The position numbers and the translations under genes are program-made. The notes below the pieces were generated by a model that was not told the origin of the DNA, searched no databases, and worked only from the letters and a program-made list of their open reading frames with translations. Positions 17,026-26,383 of a stretch of DNA of 64,000 nucleotides are shown one piece after another. How positions within the stretch are numbered: position 1 is the first letter of the stretch; every line of letters starts with the position of its first letter. Source of the stretch: Lachnospiraceae bacterium UBA2864 (GTDB lineage: Bacteria; Bacillota; Clostridia; Lachnospirales; Lachnospiraceae); contig DEFA01000013.1 in NCBI GenBank assembly GCA_002350525.1, forward strand, positions 20,599 through 84,598, given 5' to 3'.

Positions 17026-17697
17026 ATGAGTAATAGATTAAAAACTTCCGCGCCGATTACTACTATTGTATTCGACATGGACGGAACAGTATTAAATACC
17101 TTGGAAGATCTTACCGCATCAATGAATTATGTTTTGGAAAGGTTTGGAATGCCCGGACATACGCTTGAAGAATATCGTCTGTTCTTCGGGAACGGAGCGA
17201 AGGAAGCTCTGAGGCTTTCACTTCCGGAGGGAACATCACCTGCTATACTGGACGATATGATGCCGGTATTTAAGGAACATTACGATGCACACTGCCTCGA
17301 TAAGACAGGTCCGTATGACGGGATCATTGACTTAATGAAGGAACTGAAGAAGAGAGGCTATAAGATGGCCATCGTATCCAATAAGATAGATTCTGCGGTA
17401 AAGGAGCTTCATCAGAGATTCTTTGCGGATTCGGTGGATGTGGCTCTCGGTGAGAAGCCGGGAATTAACAGAAAGCCTGCTCCGGATATGGTGGAGGCAG
17501 CACTTGAAGAATTGGGAAGCACTAAAGAAGAATCGGTTTATATCGGAGATTCGGAAGTGGACTTCCTTACAGCGAAGAATTCCGGCCTGCCATGCATATC
17601 GGTTTTGTGGGGCTTCAGGGATAAGGACTATCTCATAGAGCAGGGAGCATACTGCTTTGCGGATAATCCTTCGGATATTATAGATATTCTCAGCTGA
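17026..17697 (+). CDS. HAD-family phosphatase, phosphoglycolate phosphatase-like
   Basis: The 223-residue protein has the HAD motifs FDMDGTVLNT (nucleophile D17, acid D19), VSNK, a lysine region KPGINRKPAPDM, and YIGDSEVDFLTAKNSG. A helical cap after motif 1 makes it a subfamily-I member, most like Gph. Substrate cannot be read from sequence: 2-phosphoglycolate or another sugar phosphate is likely. It lies 8 bases after the acyltransferase gene and is closed by a terminator. Confidence 0.88.
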   Translation: MSNRLKTSAPITTIVFDMDGTVLNTLEDLTASMNYVLERFGMPGHTLEEYRLFFGNGAKEALRLSLPEGTSPAILDDMMPVFKEHYDAHCLDKTGPYDGIIDLMKELKKRGYKMAIVSNKIDSAVKELHQRFFADSVDVALGEKPGINRKPAPDMVEAALEELGSTKEESVYIGDSEVDFLTAKNSGLPCISVLWGFRDKDYLIEQGAYCFADNPSDIIDILS

Positions 17698-17734
17698 GAT
17701 TATTCAACATTACATGATTATGACTTATATTTTG

Positions 17735-17766
17735 CCTGATTCGGTATCGCCCGGATCAGGTTTTTT
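17735..17766 (+). terminator. intrinsic terminator
   Basis: CCTGATTCGG (17735-17744) pairs with CCGGATCAGG (17751-17760) and is followed by six T. It ends the acyltransferase/phosphatase operon. Confidence 0.9.
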
Positions 17767-17826
17767 CTTTATAGGAACCTGTGTTTCCGGCGAAGTGAAA
17801 TGCCTGAAACCCCCTAAAACAGGCAG

Positions 17827-17887
17827 TGTTACGGAAAGTAACAGCCCTGTTACAGCCCGTCTCTTGTGTGTTACGAGGACTTTGACA
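17827..17887 (+). promoter_or_regulatory. three TGTTAC direct repeats spaced 21 bp apart, followed by a -35 box
   Basis: TGTTAC occurs at 17827, 17848 and 17869, exactly 21 bp apart, and the inverted form GTAACA sits at 17838. A TTGACA box follows at 17882-17887, with only a weak -10 downstream. Repeats two helical turns apart next to a promoter with a poor -10 are typical of activator binding, for example LytTR-type response regulators. The downstream gene is the lipoprotein at 17947. Confidence 0.5.
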
Positions 17888-17946
17888 TAAGCTTGGACCA
17901 TCAGATGACAGCAACATGTCACAGAAAATATAAGGAGGTCATGATT

Positions 17947-18555
17947 ATGACAAAGAAATCAAAATTATTTATCACAATCACGGGAATGGTAGTTATGTTA
18001 ACCGGGTGTGGAGTGAAAGAAAAACAAGCGGACCGGGTAGGAGTAGCACCAACCATAAGGGCAACAGAGGCTACAACTACCATGATAGATCCGAAAGATG
18101 AGGACATGACTGAAGAAGATGAAGTAACTGCACCGGGCATTGATTCGGAAACAGCTTCTGAAATTGACTGGAACAGCATACTTAAGAACCTTGAATCAGC
18201 AGATCTGTCAGATGTTGGGTTTTACATCGATATTGAAGATGCAAAGAATACGGCAGAGAAAATGGACTTTGTGTTATTTACGAATTATGAGAAGGATTTC
18301 AGTTCCGTAGATAAACAGATACTTATCAACTATGGTATTGCATTAAAACCTGATTCAGAAGACGAAGAGTACTACGACGATCCGGTATATTCCATTAATA
18401 TTATGAATAACAGTGATCCGGATGATTGCTATTATGGAATATATTCAGATGATGGTGAATGTCTGTTTGAAGAAGGAAACTGGAGCCTTACGGAAGATAA
18501 GGATACTGAAACAGCGGAGTGGCTTGAGTCATTAGGCGAAGCCATGGTAAAATAG
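17947..18555 (+). CDS. acidic lipoprotein of unknown function
   Basis: The 202-residue protein has a lipoprotein signal: MTKKSK, a hydrophobic core and the lipobox MLTGC near residue 20. A Thr/Glu/Asp-rich linker follows, then an acidic domain of about 120 residues. I recognise no family. ATG 17947 lies 8 bases after AAGGAGG (17932-17938); the ATG at 17941 is too close. The gene follows an array of TGTTAC repeats, so it may be induced by a specific regulator. Confidence 0.7.
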   Translation: MTKKSKLFITITGMVVMLTGCGVKEKQADRVGVAPTIRATEATTTMIDPKDEDMTEEDEVTAPGIDSETASEIDWNSILKNLESADLSDVGFYIDIEDAKNTAEKMDFVLFTNYEKDFSSVDKQILINYGIALKPDSEDEEYYDDPVYSINIMNNSDPDDCYYGIYSDDGECLFEEGNWSLTEDKDTETAEWLESLGEAMVK

Positions 18556-18675
18556 GTATCGGTTTTTGAAAAATCGATGCTCCTGGGCAAAGCGAAGGAT
18601 TCCTGCACGAGCAGAGTGAAGTGCAGAACATACGCGAAGCGATTATAGAACAATAACAAAAGGAGGAAGTGAAAT

Positions 18676-19251
18676 ATGACGTTTGGAGAAAAACTTAGGG
18701 AAGCAAGAAAAGCAGCAGGGCTCTCTCAGGAGCAGTTTGCGGAGAAAATGAGTGTATCAAGATCGGCAGTTGCAAAGTGGGAATCTGACAAGGGACTGCC
18801 GGATGTAAATAATCTTAAGGTTATGGCACAGCTTCTGGGTGTAACTATAGATTATCTTCTGGATGATGAGGAGAAGCTGAATCTGTCGGAAACCAAAGAA
18901 CCGATAGATCTTGAAGCCTTTGAGAAGACGGGTAAGGCCAGAGATAAGAAGGATGCAGCGGTACTGGCTAAGTTCCCGAATGCGGATGCTGTCTATCCTC
19001 TTATCAGACAAAAGAAGATGAGTAAGAAGGAAGCTCTTTTAGATTTCATAGTACTGCCGGGAGTGGTTCAGACGCTCGACTATATGAATAATTCAGATGG
19101 TTATTATCTGGTAGAGCAGGGCGGAAGACAGTATCTTGTAAGGGTGTCAAAGGACTTTATCACAACGACCGAGCTTGCACAGCATGTTGATACGAAGAAG
19201 TTTACAATAGATAATAATGTATTTAAGAGAGCGGTGTATCAGCTGATCTAA
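18676..19251 (+). CDS. XRE-family regulator with C-terminal effector region
   Basis: The 191-residue protein has an N-terminal helix-turn-helix (FGEKLREARKAAGLSQEQFA, then SVSRSAVAKWE) over residues 3-60. The C-terminal 110 residues include a charged segment and a region predicted as alpha/beta with QGGRQYLVRV. GGAGG precedes ATG 18676. About 120 bases upstream contain short palindromes with GAA loops (CGC-GAA-GCG near 18638), reminiscent of the larger elements at 51.9 and 61.5 kb. Targets are unknown; the ABC exporter operon downstream is a candidate. Confidence 0.85.
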   Translation: MTFGEKLREARKAAGLSQEQFAEKMSVSRSAVAKWESDKGLPDVNNLKVMAQLLGVTIDYLLDDEEKLNLSETKEPIDLEAFEKTGKARDKKDAAVLAKFPNADAVYPLIRQKKMSKKEALLDFIVLPGVVQTLDYMNNSDGYYLVEQGGRQYLVRVSKDFITTTELAQHVDTKKFTIDNNVFKRAVYQLI

Positions 19252-19259
19252 ATAAACAA

Positions 19260-19275
19260 TGTGACTTTAGTCACA
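19260..19275. promoter_or_regulatory. Crp/Fnr-type binding site
   Basis: TGTGA-N6-TCACA is a perfect match to the Crp/Fnr family consensus and is extended by one more pair (A at 19259, T at 19276). It is centred roughly 60-66 bp upstream of the start point predicted from the TATAAT at 19321, a common activation position. Without a T-run it does not act as a terminator. Confidence 0.5.
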
Positions 19276-19320
19276 TCGGAAATGTATCTTTTCTCACTAC
19301 AAAAGAATAATCGTAATTCA

Positions 19321-19372
19321 TATAATGAGTGTGTCAGATGGAGATAGACTTTATCGACACACTCGTTTTTTG
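19321..19372 (+). promoter_or_regulatory. TATAAT box and transcript-start terminator hairpin before the ABC operon
   Basis: TATAAT at 19321-19326 has no good -35, as expected for an activated promoter. Directly after it GAGTGTGTC (19327-19335) pairs with GACACACTC (19356-19364), followed by GTTTTTTG. The hairpin may terminate transcripts from the XRE gene, act as an attenuator of the ABC operon, or both. Confidence 0.55.
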
Positions 19373-19410
19373 TTAAGAATAAAACAGATGTTTTGAAGAA
19401 TGGAGAGACT

Positions 19411-20163
19411 ATGGGAACAATATTAAAGCTGAATGAGCTGACAAAGAAATACGGCAACAAGGTTGTTGTGGATAATCTCAATATAGAGATAGAGGAAGGA
19501 GAAGTGTTCGGACTTCTCGGACCGAACGGTGCGGGTAAAAGTACCACAATGAATATGGTATGTGACCTGGTAAAGCCTACCCTCGGAAATGTAGAGTTTT
19601 TCGGAAAGGATTTCCAAAAGAATCGTAAGGAACTGGTCGATAAGCTGGGATATATCCCACAGGACCTTGCTATACACGGTAATCTGAAGGCCTGGGAAAA
19701 TGTCGAGCTCTTCACTTCACTTTACGGAATCAAGGGTGCTGAGCTGAAGAAGAGGATTGATGAAAGTCTTGAATATGTCGGCCTGCTCGACAGGAGAAAT
19801 GATTTTGCCAAGACATTTTCCGGAGGTATGAAGAGACGACTTAATATCGCCTGTGCCATAGGCCATCATCCAAAGCTTCTTATCTTTGATGAGCCGACAG
19901 TCGGTATCGATCCGCAGTCAAGAAACTTCATTCTGGATAAGATAAAGGAATCCAACGAGAACGGAGCGACTATCATTTACACCAGTCATTATATGGAAGA
20001 GGTTGAAGCAATCTGCAGCAGGATAGCTATTATGGATAACGGTAAGGTTATTGCAACCGGTACGAGTGAAGAGCTTAAGAAGATGGTTGTAGAAGATACA
20101 TCGACCATTACACTTGAGGAAGTATTCCTCACACTTACAGGAAAGAAACTCAGAGACTATTAA
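19411..20163 (+). CDS. ABC-2 type exporter, ATP-binding subunit
   Basis: The 250-residue ATPase carries Walker A GPNGAGKST, Q-loop YIPQDLA, signature FSGGMKRR, Walker B LLIFDEPTVGID and switch His in TSHYMEE. It is of the CcmA/DrrA-like drug and lipid export type. GGAGAG precedes ATG 19411; the in-frame TTG at 19393 is not credible. It is the first gene of a six-gene operon with two ABC-2 permeases and a two-component system, the usual arrangement for export of antimicrobials or peptides under cell-envelope sensing. Confidence 0.92.
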   Translation: MGTILKLNELTKKYGNKVVVDNLNIEIEEGEVFGLLGPNGAGKSTTMNMVCDLVKPTLGNVEFFGKDFQKNRKELVDKLGYIPQDLAIHGNLKAWENVELFTSLYGIKGAELKKRIDESLEYVGLLDRRNDFAKTFSGGMKRRLNIACAIGHHPKLLIFDEPTVGIDPQSRNFILDKIKESNENGATIIYTSHYMEEVEAICSRIAIMDNGKVIATGTSEELKKMVVEDTSTITLEEVFLTLTGKKLRDY

Positions 20164-20191
20164 ATGCATGTGACAGGGCAAGGAGATTACT

Positions 20192-20824
20192 ATGAACAGA
20201 AAAATAGGTATGATAGGATCTTTGGTAAATGCATTTACCGTGCTTATGTTTGCGGTATTTTTGCTGGCCGGCTGGTCTTTTGGTTATTTCTTTGTATGTA
20301 TCTTTCTGGCATTTAGCTTTGTCTGCATGGTTTCGGCACTGGATGCCGAGGGCACCGATGAGACGAAAGCGGCCGGCAGAACGGCACTTGTGTTTGCCGG
20401 AATGTATGCAACGCTGATTCTTATCGTATACTTCACGCAATGCACAACGGTCCTTAATGAGAAACTGGGAGAGGAAGCAAGCAGGATACTGAACTATAGT
20501 TACATGGGATTTATGTTTAACCTGGATCTGTTGGGATACGGGCTCATGGCACTTTCGACGTTTTTTATCGGATTGACGGTCAATGTGAAGAATAAGGAAG
20601 ACAAGGCCTTGAAGATTTTACTGATGGTGCATGGGCTTTTCTTTCCGGGATGTCTGATAATGCCGATGACAGGTGTTTTTACGGAAAGTCACGGATCCGG
20701 CTCAAGCGGTGGCGTGATAGCGCTTGAAATATGGTGTCTGTACTTCCTGCCTATCGGAATCATAGCGTTCCTTCATTTTAAGGAACAGGGATCCGGTCAG
20801 ACGGAGAAAGGAGCAAAGAGGTAA
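20192..20824 (+). CDS. membrane protein of unknown function in the exporter operon
   Basis: The 210-residue protein has about six hydrophobic spans and a polar GESHGSGSSGG-like loop between the last two. I recognise no family. AAGGAG precedes ATG 20192. Its position between the ATPase and the permeases suggests an accessory part of the exporter. Confidence 0.7.
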   Translation: MNRKIGMIGSLVNAFTVLMFAVFLLAGWSFGYFFVCIFLAFSFVCMVSALDAEGTDETKAAGRTALVFAGMYATLILIVYFTQCTTVLNEKLGEEASRILNYSYMGFMFNLDLLGYGLMALSTFFIGLTVNVKNKEDKALKILLMVHGLFFPGCLIMPMTGVFTESHGSGSSGGVIALEIWCLYFLPIGIIAFLHFKEQGSGQTEKGAKR

Positions 20825-20828
20825 AGAA

Positions 20829-21896
20829 ATGAACAGATATTTGATCAAAAATAATATAAAGCTTATGTACAGAAGCTGGGGCAACATCCTTACTTTTGTT
20901 ATCATGCCGGTCATACTTATATTCTGTCTGTCAAGTGCCTTCGAAACTTTGATGAGTAAGTATGAAGAGACTGATATGACGGCAGGTTATCGCATCGAAG
21001 GAGACGGAATAAAGCCGGAGATGATAGAGGCCATGACGAAAGCGGCTGAGGAAAATGATATAACACTCAGTGAGTATCCGGAAGGTGATCCGGAGGAGCT
21101 GATGCATGATAATTCCCTTACCGGTTTTATAGTTTTTGAGGGTGACAGTTATACCATATATGAAGACAGTTCGGCAAAGGGGAAGGTGCTCGGTTATTTT
21201 GTAAATGCATTCTATGAAAATGCGTCGGCAGCGGCTATGGGTGTGAAGCGGGACGCTGCTACACTTACGGTGGAACATCCGGAATATAAGAAAAGCATAG
21301 ATTCCAAAGATTATTACGGAATAGTTGAGATCGTATACTTCGGATGGTGTGCAATATTTGCAGGTGCCGGAATTTTAATAAATGAGAAGAAATATAAGAT
21401 CAGAAAGAGATATCAGGTTGCGAATCTGACACCCGTCAAGGAATATCTGAGCAAATTTATTCCGATAGCTGTAGTAGCATCGATCGGTACTTTGATCGCA
21501 GCGCTGCTGACGGTGGTTTTACTGGGAGTACATTGGGGAAATCCTCTTCTTTCAATTCTTATACTTGTCGCATCCGTAGCGGCAGCTACCGCAATGGGAA
21601 TAATGATCTACAGCATTACGGACAGCATGGTCGGAACGATCATAGTCACATTTACGGTTGTATGGATCCTCGGTTTCTTCGGAGGGGCATTTGAGACCTA
21701 TATCTTCTCATCACATCCGATGAATGTAAAACTCATGACTCCGATATATCATATAAACAGAGCCCTTACGGAAATATCCTGTATGGGACGCAGCGATTAT
21801 GCGGGAAGTGCAGTCGGTTACGCGGGGCTGATAGTAGTCGTATCTTCGATCATAGCCATACTGTTCGGACAGATCAGAAAGAGAGGAAGAGCATGA
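20829..21896 (+). CDS. ABC-2 type exporter permease
   Basis: The 355-residue protein has the ABC-2 permease layout: one N-terminal membrane span (about 12-32), a large extracytoplasmic domain of some 130 residues, then five spans in the C-terminal half. It starts 4 bases after the previous gene and overlaps the next by 4 bases (ATGA), indicating translational coupling. Confidence 0.85.
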   Translation: MNRYLIKNNIKLMYRSWGNILTFVIMPVILIFCLSSAFETLMSKYEETDMTAGYRIEGDGIKPEMIEAMTKAAEENDITLSEYPEGDPEELMHDNSLTGFIVFEGDSYTIYEDSSAKGKVLGYFVNAFYENASAAAMGVKRDAATLTVEHPEYKKSIDSKDYYGIVEIVYFGWCAIFAGAGILINEKKYKIRKRYQVANLTPVKEYLSKFIPIAVVASIGTLIAALLTVVLLGVHWGNPLLSILILVASVAAATAMGIMIYSITDSMVGTIIVTFTVVWILGFFGGAFETYIFSSHPMNVKLMTPIYHINRALTEISCMGRSDYAGSAVGYAGLIVVVSSIIAILFGQIRKRGRA

Positions 21897-23158
21897 TAGT
21901 TTTAATAAAATCAAGTATAAAACTTTTGATCAGAACAAAGATAATCTGGCTTTTCATCATAATTACGCCGATATTATCGACTTTGATACTTAAAAGCAAT
22001 ACCGATTATACAGTGTATCAGGATGAGCTTAGCAGCGTAGTCGAACTGAATAATGCGGACGAAAAAGTCGCATATAACGGAAGCAAAGGGGATTATGTGG
22101 TTAAGGTATATGATGCTTCCGGTTCGGAACTTTCGGATTACCTTATAGACAGACTGGCTGACAGCGGAATGTTTATACTCTGCAGGGCAGACATTTCCGA
22201 GGAAGAGATCACAGATGAGTTTATAAGAGATCATATAGAGTTTGACGGAAATGAGGACAGAATGGGAGCAGCCCTTTATATTACGGCTGATTTCAGTGAT
22301 AAGATTCTTGAAGGCAGGACTGCCGAAGCACTTACCATGTATGTACTTTCGGATGATGCGAGAACGGATGCTTTCGAAAGTGAACTTACTCTGCAGCTTT
22401 CGAGAATGACCACATTCAGAGCCGGTGCAGCGGGTGAAAAAGAATTAGTTGAAGGTTTAAAATATTTAGATGATATGAATCCTAAGAAGGATGTAATATC
22501 GGTGGATACCAACAAGACGACAAAGCTTACGGAAGAGCAGATTAATCAGAAAGCTCAGATGGGATATGCATTTTCGTTCCTGACACTTGGCTTTGTATTT
22601 GTGGGATTCTTTGTGGCAAGCGGAGTTATTAAGGAACAGAAGAACGGAGTGTTCACAAGAGTAAATCTTTCGAGGACCAGCACACTTACATATTTTACTT
22701 CGAAGTTTGTATCTGTATTTTTGGTATCGGTGCTGATGACCGGAGTAGTCGGTGCATGCAGCTTCATGCTGGATATGAATGATATGGGAATGAGCAGGGG
22801 CGCATTTCTCGTATTGATATTTATGATGGGACTCATATTCAGTTCCCTCAGTATGTTTGTGGGAATTATGCTGAATGATATATTCAGTGCAAGTATATCA
22901 TCCTTTACACTCTGGTGTATGTCATCACTCTTCAGCGGTCTTTACTTCCCTCTGGATGATACCTCGAGAGGCATAAGGATCATCTCTTCACTGATGCCGC
23001 AGAAGTGGTTCCTGGACGGAACGGAAATGATATTTGTTGGAGACAATAAGGTTTTCGGTATGTTAATATGTATTACAGCAGCATATCTGATATTGACCAT
23101 AAGTCTCGGCGGTATCGGGCTTAAAGTCAGAAGGAGCACGGAGTGGGGAGTTTCTTAA
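21893..23158 (+). CDS. ABC-2 type exporter permease, second subunit
   Basis: The 421-residue protein repeats the layout of its neighbour: one N-terminal span, an extracytoplasmic domain of about 190 residues, then six spans ending at residue 410. The pair probably forms a heterodimeric channel with the ATPase at 19411. It overlaps the upstream permease by 4 bases and the downstream kinase by 16 bases. Confidence 0.85.
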   Translation: MIVLIKSSIKLLIRTKIIWLFIIITPILSTLILKSNTDYTVYQDELSSVVELNNADEKVAYNGSKGDYVVKVYDASGSELSDYLIDRLADSGMFILCRADISEEEITDEFIRDHIEFDGNEDRMGAALYITADFSDKILEGRTAEALTMYVLSDDARTDAFESELTLQLSRMTTFRAGAAGEKELVEGLKYLDDMNPKKDVISVDTNKTTKLTEEQINQKAQMGYAFSFLTLGFVFVGFFVASGVIKEQKNGVFTRVNLSRTSTLTYFTSKFVSVFLVSVLMTGVVGACSFMLDMNDMGMSRGAFLVLIFMMGLIFSSLSMFVGIMLNDIFSASISSFTLWCMSSLFSGLYFPLDDTSRGIRIISSLMPQKWFLDGTEMIFVGDNKVFGMLICITAAYLILTISLGGIGLKVRRSTEWGVS

Positions 23159-24318
23159 ACGACAATATTCTTAAAGAAAAATACTTTCTTATATCCCGTA
23201 TAGTGATCATGCTGCTGCTTGGTCTGTATGGGATGGACGGAACAGATGATAAGACAGGAGTATCCGCAGGGATACTCCTGCTTGTTGCGTTATATATATC
23301 CGTAATCTGCCTGAAGGAATTTACGGAAGGAAAAAAAGAACTTATCTTTATAGCCGTGGCAGCGGCTGCCTATATAGCTCTTTTATATTTCGGCGGTATC
23401 AGCTTCAGCCTGATGGGAATATATCTGTATTATGAGTTACTGCTATGTTTAAAGGCAAAACGTTTCTGGTATTATCTGATCTACCTTAATATCTTTATCG
23501 AGAGGTACCTTCTTGTAAGAGTCACAGGAGAAGCTCCGATGGCTATAGTAACGGAGCTTATCATACTCACATTTATGCTTATATTCTATGTGCAGCATGA
23601 GTTTGTCGTCACGGATTATGAGAAGCAGATGATGCAGGATACCATAGCCCAGCAGGGGCTGAAAAGAGATATGCGTATTCAGGAAAATACTGCGAGAGAG
23701 CAGATGAAGAAGAATATGCTTATGTCCGAGAACAAGATTCTGGCGGAGAGAGCGGCTCTGTCGCAGACCCTCCACGATAAGCTGGGTCACAATATTAACG
23801 GGTCCATCTATCAGCTTGAAGCGGTGAAGCTTCTTATGGATAAGGATCCGGAGAAGGCCCGCAGTATGTCACAGGCCGTGATAGATCAGCTCCGAACAGG
23901 AATGGATGAGATCCGGGCCATTCTCAGGAAGGAGAGACCGGAGAAGAAGCAGATGGCGTTGCTTCAGCTCTATGAACTCTGCGAAGACTGCGACAGTAAG
24001 GGCGTAGAAGCACAGCTTCTGAATGAAGGAGATATCTCGAAAATTCCGGACAGTATGTGGGAAGTGATCCTGGACAATACCTTTGAAGCCGTAACCAATT
24101 CCATGAAGTATTCGAAATGTAAACATATAAATATCAGCATATCGGTTATGAATAAGCTGGTGAAATGCACGGTTACGGATGATGGCGTAGGCTGTCCGAA
24201 GATTGAAGACGGCATGGGAATCTCGGGAATGAGACAGAGAGTAAGAATGTCGGGCGGTTCGATAGATTTTGAAACAGAGGTAGGTTTTAAGGTGAGTATG
24301 CTGCTTCCGTTAGAGTAG
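23143..24318 (+). CDS. sensor histidine kinase (HisKA_3/NarX type)
   Basis: The 391-residue kinase has five or so membrane spans in residues 15-150, a coiled linker, the phospho-acceptor H211 in TLHDKLGHN, and an HATPase_c domain with VTDDGVGCPK and GMGISGMRQRV. It is a NarL-partner kinase of the LiaS/DesK kind, sensing the membrane or compounds in it. It starts with GTG at 23143 inside the end of the permease gene; AAGGAG at 23131-23136 supports this start. Confidence 0.9.
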   Translation: MGSFLNDNILKEKYFLISRIVIMLLLGLYGMDGTDDKTGVSAGILLLVALYISVICLKEFTEGKKELIFIAVAAAAYIALLYFGGISFSLMGIYLYYELLLCLKAKRFWYYLIYLNIFIERYLLVRVTGEAPMAIVTELIILTFMLIFYVQHEFVVTDYEKQMMQDTIAQQGLKRDMRIQENTAREQMKKNMLMSENKILAERAALSQTLHDKLGHNINGSIYQLEAVKLLMDKDPEKARSMSQAVIDQLRTGMDEIRAILRKERPEKKQMALLQLYELCEDCDSKGVEAQLLNEGDISKIPDSMWEVILDNTFEAVTNSMKYSKCKHINISISVMNKLVKCTVTDDGVGCPKIEDGMGISGMRQRVRMSGGSIDFETEVGFKVSMLLPLE

Positions 24319-24397
24319 CAGCCCGAAGAGTTACCGTCGGTGAAGAAGTTAGTAGAGTTACGGGTCAACAGACCGTGTGGATAGAAGAGGATAATGT

Positions 24398-25063
24398 ATG
24401 GATAAGATTAAAGTGATCATAGCTGATGACAGTGATTTCGTCAGAGACGGAATGAAGATAATCCTCGATGTGGATGATGATTTCGAGGTGTTGGGAACAG
24501 CCGCAAACGGCCGCGAAGCGATAGAGCTGGCAGAGAAGAACAGGCCGGATGTCTTCCTTATGGATATCCAGATGCCGGAGATGGACGGAATAGAGGCGAC
24601 AAAGCATATAGTTGAACAGGGTCTCGGGAAGGTTCTGATACTGACGACTTTCGATGATGACGATCTGGTTCAGCAGGCACTCCGGAACGGAGCCAAGGGT
24701 TATCTCATAAAGAATCATACACCTGAACATCTGAAGCAGATGATCCGCTCGGTATATAACGGAACAGGTGTGATGGAGGAGAGTATCCTTGAAACACTGG
24801 CAGGGAAGGCCGGTACACAAGGCGTATCCACGCAGGGGACTTCGGGCAATTCAGTCGGCGCGGGCTTCAATACCGAAGGTTATTCCGAAAGAGAGCTTGA
24901 TATAGTTAAGGCTGTGGCAGAAGGACTTTCCAACAAGGAAATAGCCGCAAAGCTTTTTATATCCGAAGGTACCGTAAAGAATTATATAACTTCGATTCTC
25001 GCAAAAGAAAACCTTTCACATCGAACGGCTCTTGCTGTATACTATCTGACAGGTAAAAAATAG
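24398..25063 (+). CDS. NarL/LuxR-family response regulator
   Basis: The 221-residue protein has a receiver domain with acidic D10-D11 and phospho-acceptor D56 in VFLMDIQMPEMDG, a Gly/Thr/Ser-rich linker (about 135-155), and a LuxR-type helix-turn-helix (YSERELDIVKAVAEG, NKEIAAKLFISEGTVKNYI). It pairs with the kinase just upstream and probably controls the exporter operon. Confidence 0.93.
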   Translation: MDKIKVIIADDSDFVRDGMKIILDVDDDFEVLGTAANGREAIELAEKNRPDVFLMDIQMPEMDGIEATKHIVEQGLGKVLILTTFDDDDLVQQALRNGAKGYLIKNHTPEHLKQMIRSVYNGTGVMEESILETLAGKAGTQGVSTQGTSGNSVGAGFNTEGYSERELDIVKAVAEGLSNKEIAAKLFISEGTVKNYITSILAKENLSHRTALAVYYLTGKK

Positions 25064-25095
25064 CACTTGTATTTGAAAGATCAGAGGTAATATAG

Positions 25096-26331
25096 ATGAG
25101 TCTTAATGATACACCTTCGGGCGAACGCCTGAGAATAAGTTTTTTCGGAAAGAGAAATGCGGGTAAGTCCAGTCTCGTTAATGCGGTCACAGGTCAGGAA
25201 CTTGCTGTCGTATCGGATACACTTGGAACTACAACGGATCCCGTGTCAAAGGCAATGGAGCTTCTTCCGCTGGGACCGGTAGTTATCACTGATACACCGG
25301 GTTTTGATGACTCGGGAGAACTGGGAGAACTGAGAGTCAGGAAGACCAAGCAGATTCTCAATAAGACGGATATAGCGGTTCTTGTCACAGATGCTTCAAG
25401 AGAGCTCGATGCATCCGAACAGGAGCTTATAGATATATTTAAGAATAAGAATATTCCGTACATTGTAGTTAAGAACAAGATGGATCTCGTAAAGGATGCG
25501 GATGTATCGACCGCTTCTTCGAATGAGAAAGCGGCTTCCGGAGAAATCTATGTCAGTGCTACGGAGAAGACGAACATTTATGAACTTAAGGAACTTATAG
25601 GGCGGAGCGTAAATACCGACGGTCCATCCGTTCGTCTGGTGGGAGATGTGATAGAACCCGAACAGACAATTGTTCTTGTAATTCCGATAGACGAATCGGC
25701 ACCGAAGGGAAGGCTCATACTTCCGCAGCAGCAGGCTATCCGCGATATCCTGGAGGCGGGAGCTTATGCCGTAACAACAAGAGAGACAGAACTCGAGGCT
25801 CTTCTTAAGAAGATGGATCCGAAGCCGGATCTTGTTATTACGGACAGCCAGGCTTTCGAGATAGTGGATAAGATCGTACCGGAGGATATACTCCTTACAT
25901 CCTTCTCGATACTTATGGCAAGATATAAGGGATTCCTGGATACTGCCGTAAGAGGCGCTGCAGCAATCGATGAGCTGAAGGACGGAGATAAGATTCTTAT
26001 AAGTGAAGGCTGCACTCATCACAGACAGTGCGGTGATATCGGAACGGTAAAGATTCCGAGATTCCTGAAGCAGAAGACAGGACGGGAACTGGAGATAGTG
26101 ACAAGCTCAGGTACGGAATTCCCCGAAGACCTTTCGGAGTTCAGCCTTGTTATCCACTGCGGAGGATGCATGCTTACATCCCGTGAGATGGTATACCGTA
26201 TGAAATGCGCGGAGGATGCAGGTGTTCCCTTTACCAATTACGGTGTGGCAATAGCCTATATGAAGGGCATACTCCACCGAAGTCTCGGAGTACTTCCCGA
26301 ACTGCAGAAGATAGTAGAACCTACAGTATAA
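25096..26331 (+). CDS. hydF: [FeFe]-hydrogenase maturation GTPase HydF
   Basis: The 411-residue protein has an N-terminal GTPase domain (P-loop GKRNAGKSS at 18-26, DTPGFDD, KNKMDL), a dimerisation domain, and the C-terminal [4Fe-4S] ligands C306 with H308 in CTHH and HCGGC at 354-358. HydF is the scaffold on which the 2Fe subcluster of the H-cluster is assembled before delivery to the hydrogenase. hydE lies 52 bases downstream. hydG and the hydrogenase structural genes are not in the window. Confidence 0.95.
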   Translation: MSLNDTPSGERLRISFFGKRNAGKSSLVNAVTGQELAVVSDTLGTTTDPVSKAMELLPLGPVVITDTPGFDDSGELGELRVRKTKQILNKTDIAVLVTDASRELDASEQELIDIFKNKNIPYIVVKNKMDLVKDADVSTASSNEKAASGEIYVSATEKTNIYELKELIGRSVNTDGPSVRLVGDVIEPEQTIVLVIPIDESAPKGRLILPQQQAIRDILEAGAYAVTTRETELEALLKKMDPKPDLVITDSQAFEIVDKIVPEDILLTSFSILMARYKGFLDTAVRGAAAIDELKDGDKILISEGCTHHRQCGDIGTVKIPRFLKQKTGRELEIVTSSGTEFPEDLSEFSLVIHCGGCMLTSREMVYRMKCAEDAGVPFTNYGVAIAYMKGILHRSLGVLPELQKIVEPTV

Positions 26332-26383
26332 TATGACATAAGTGTCAAAAGTCATAATAGAGAGTTAAAGAAGTAATACAGCG

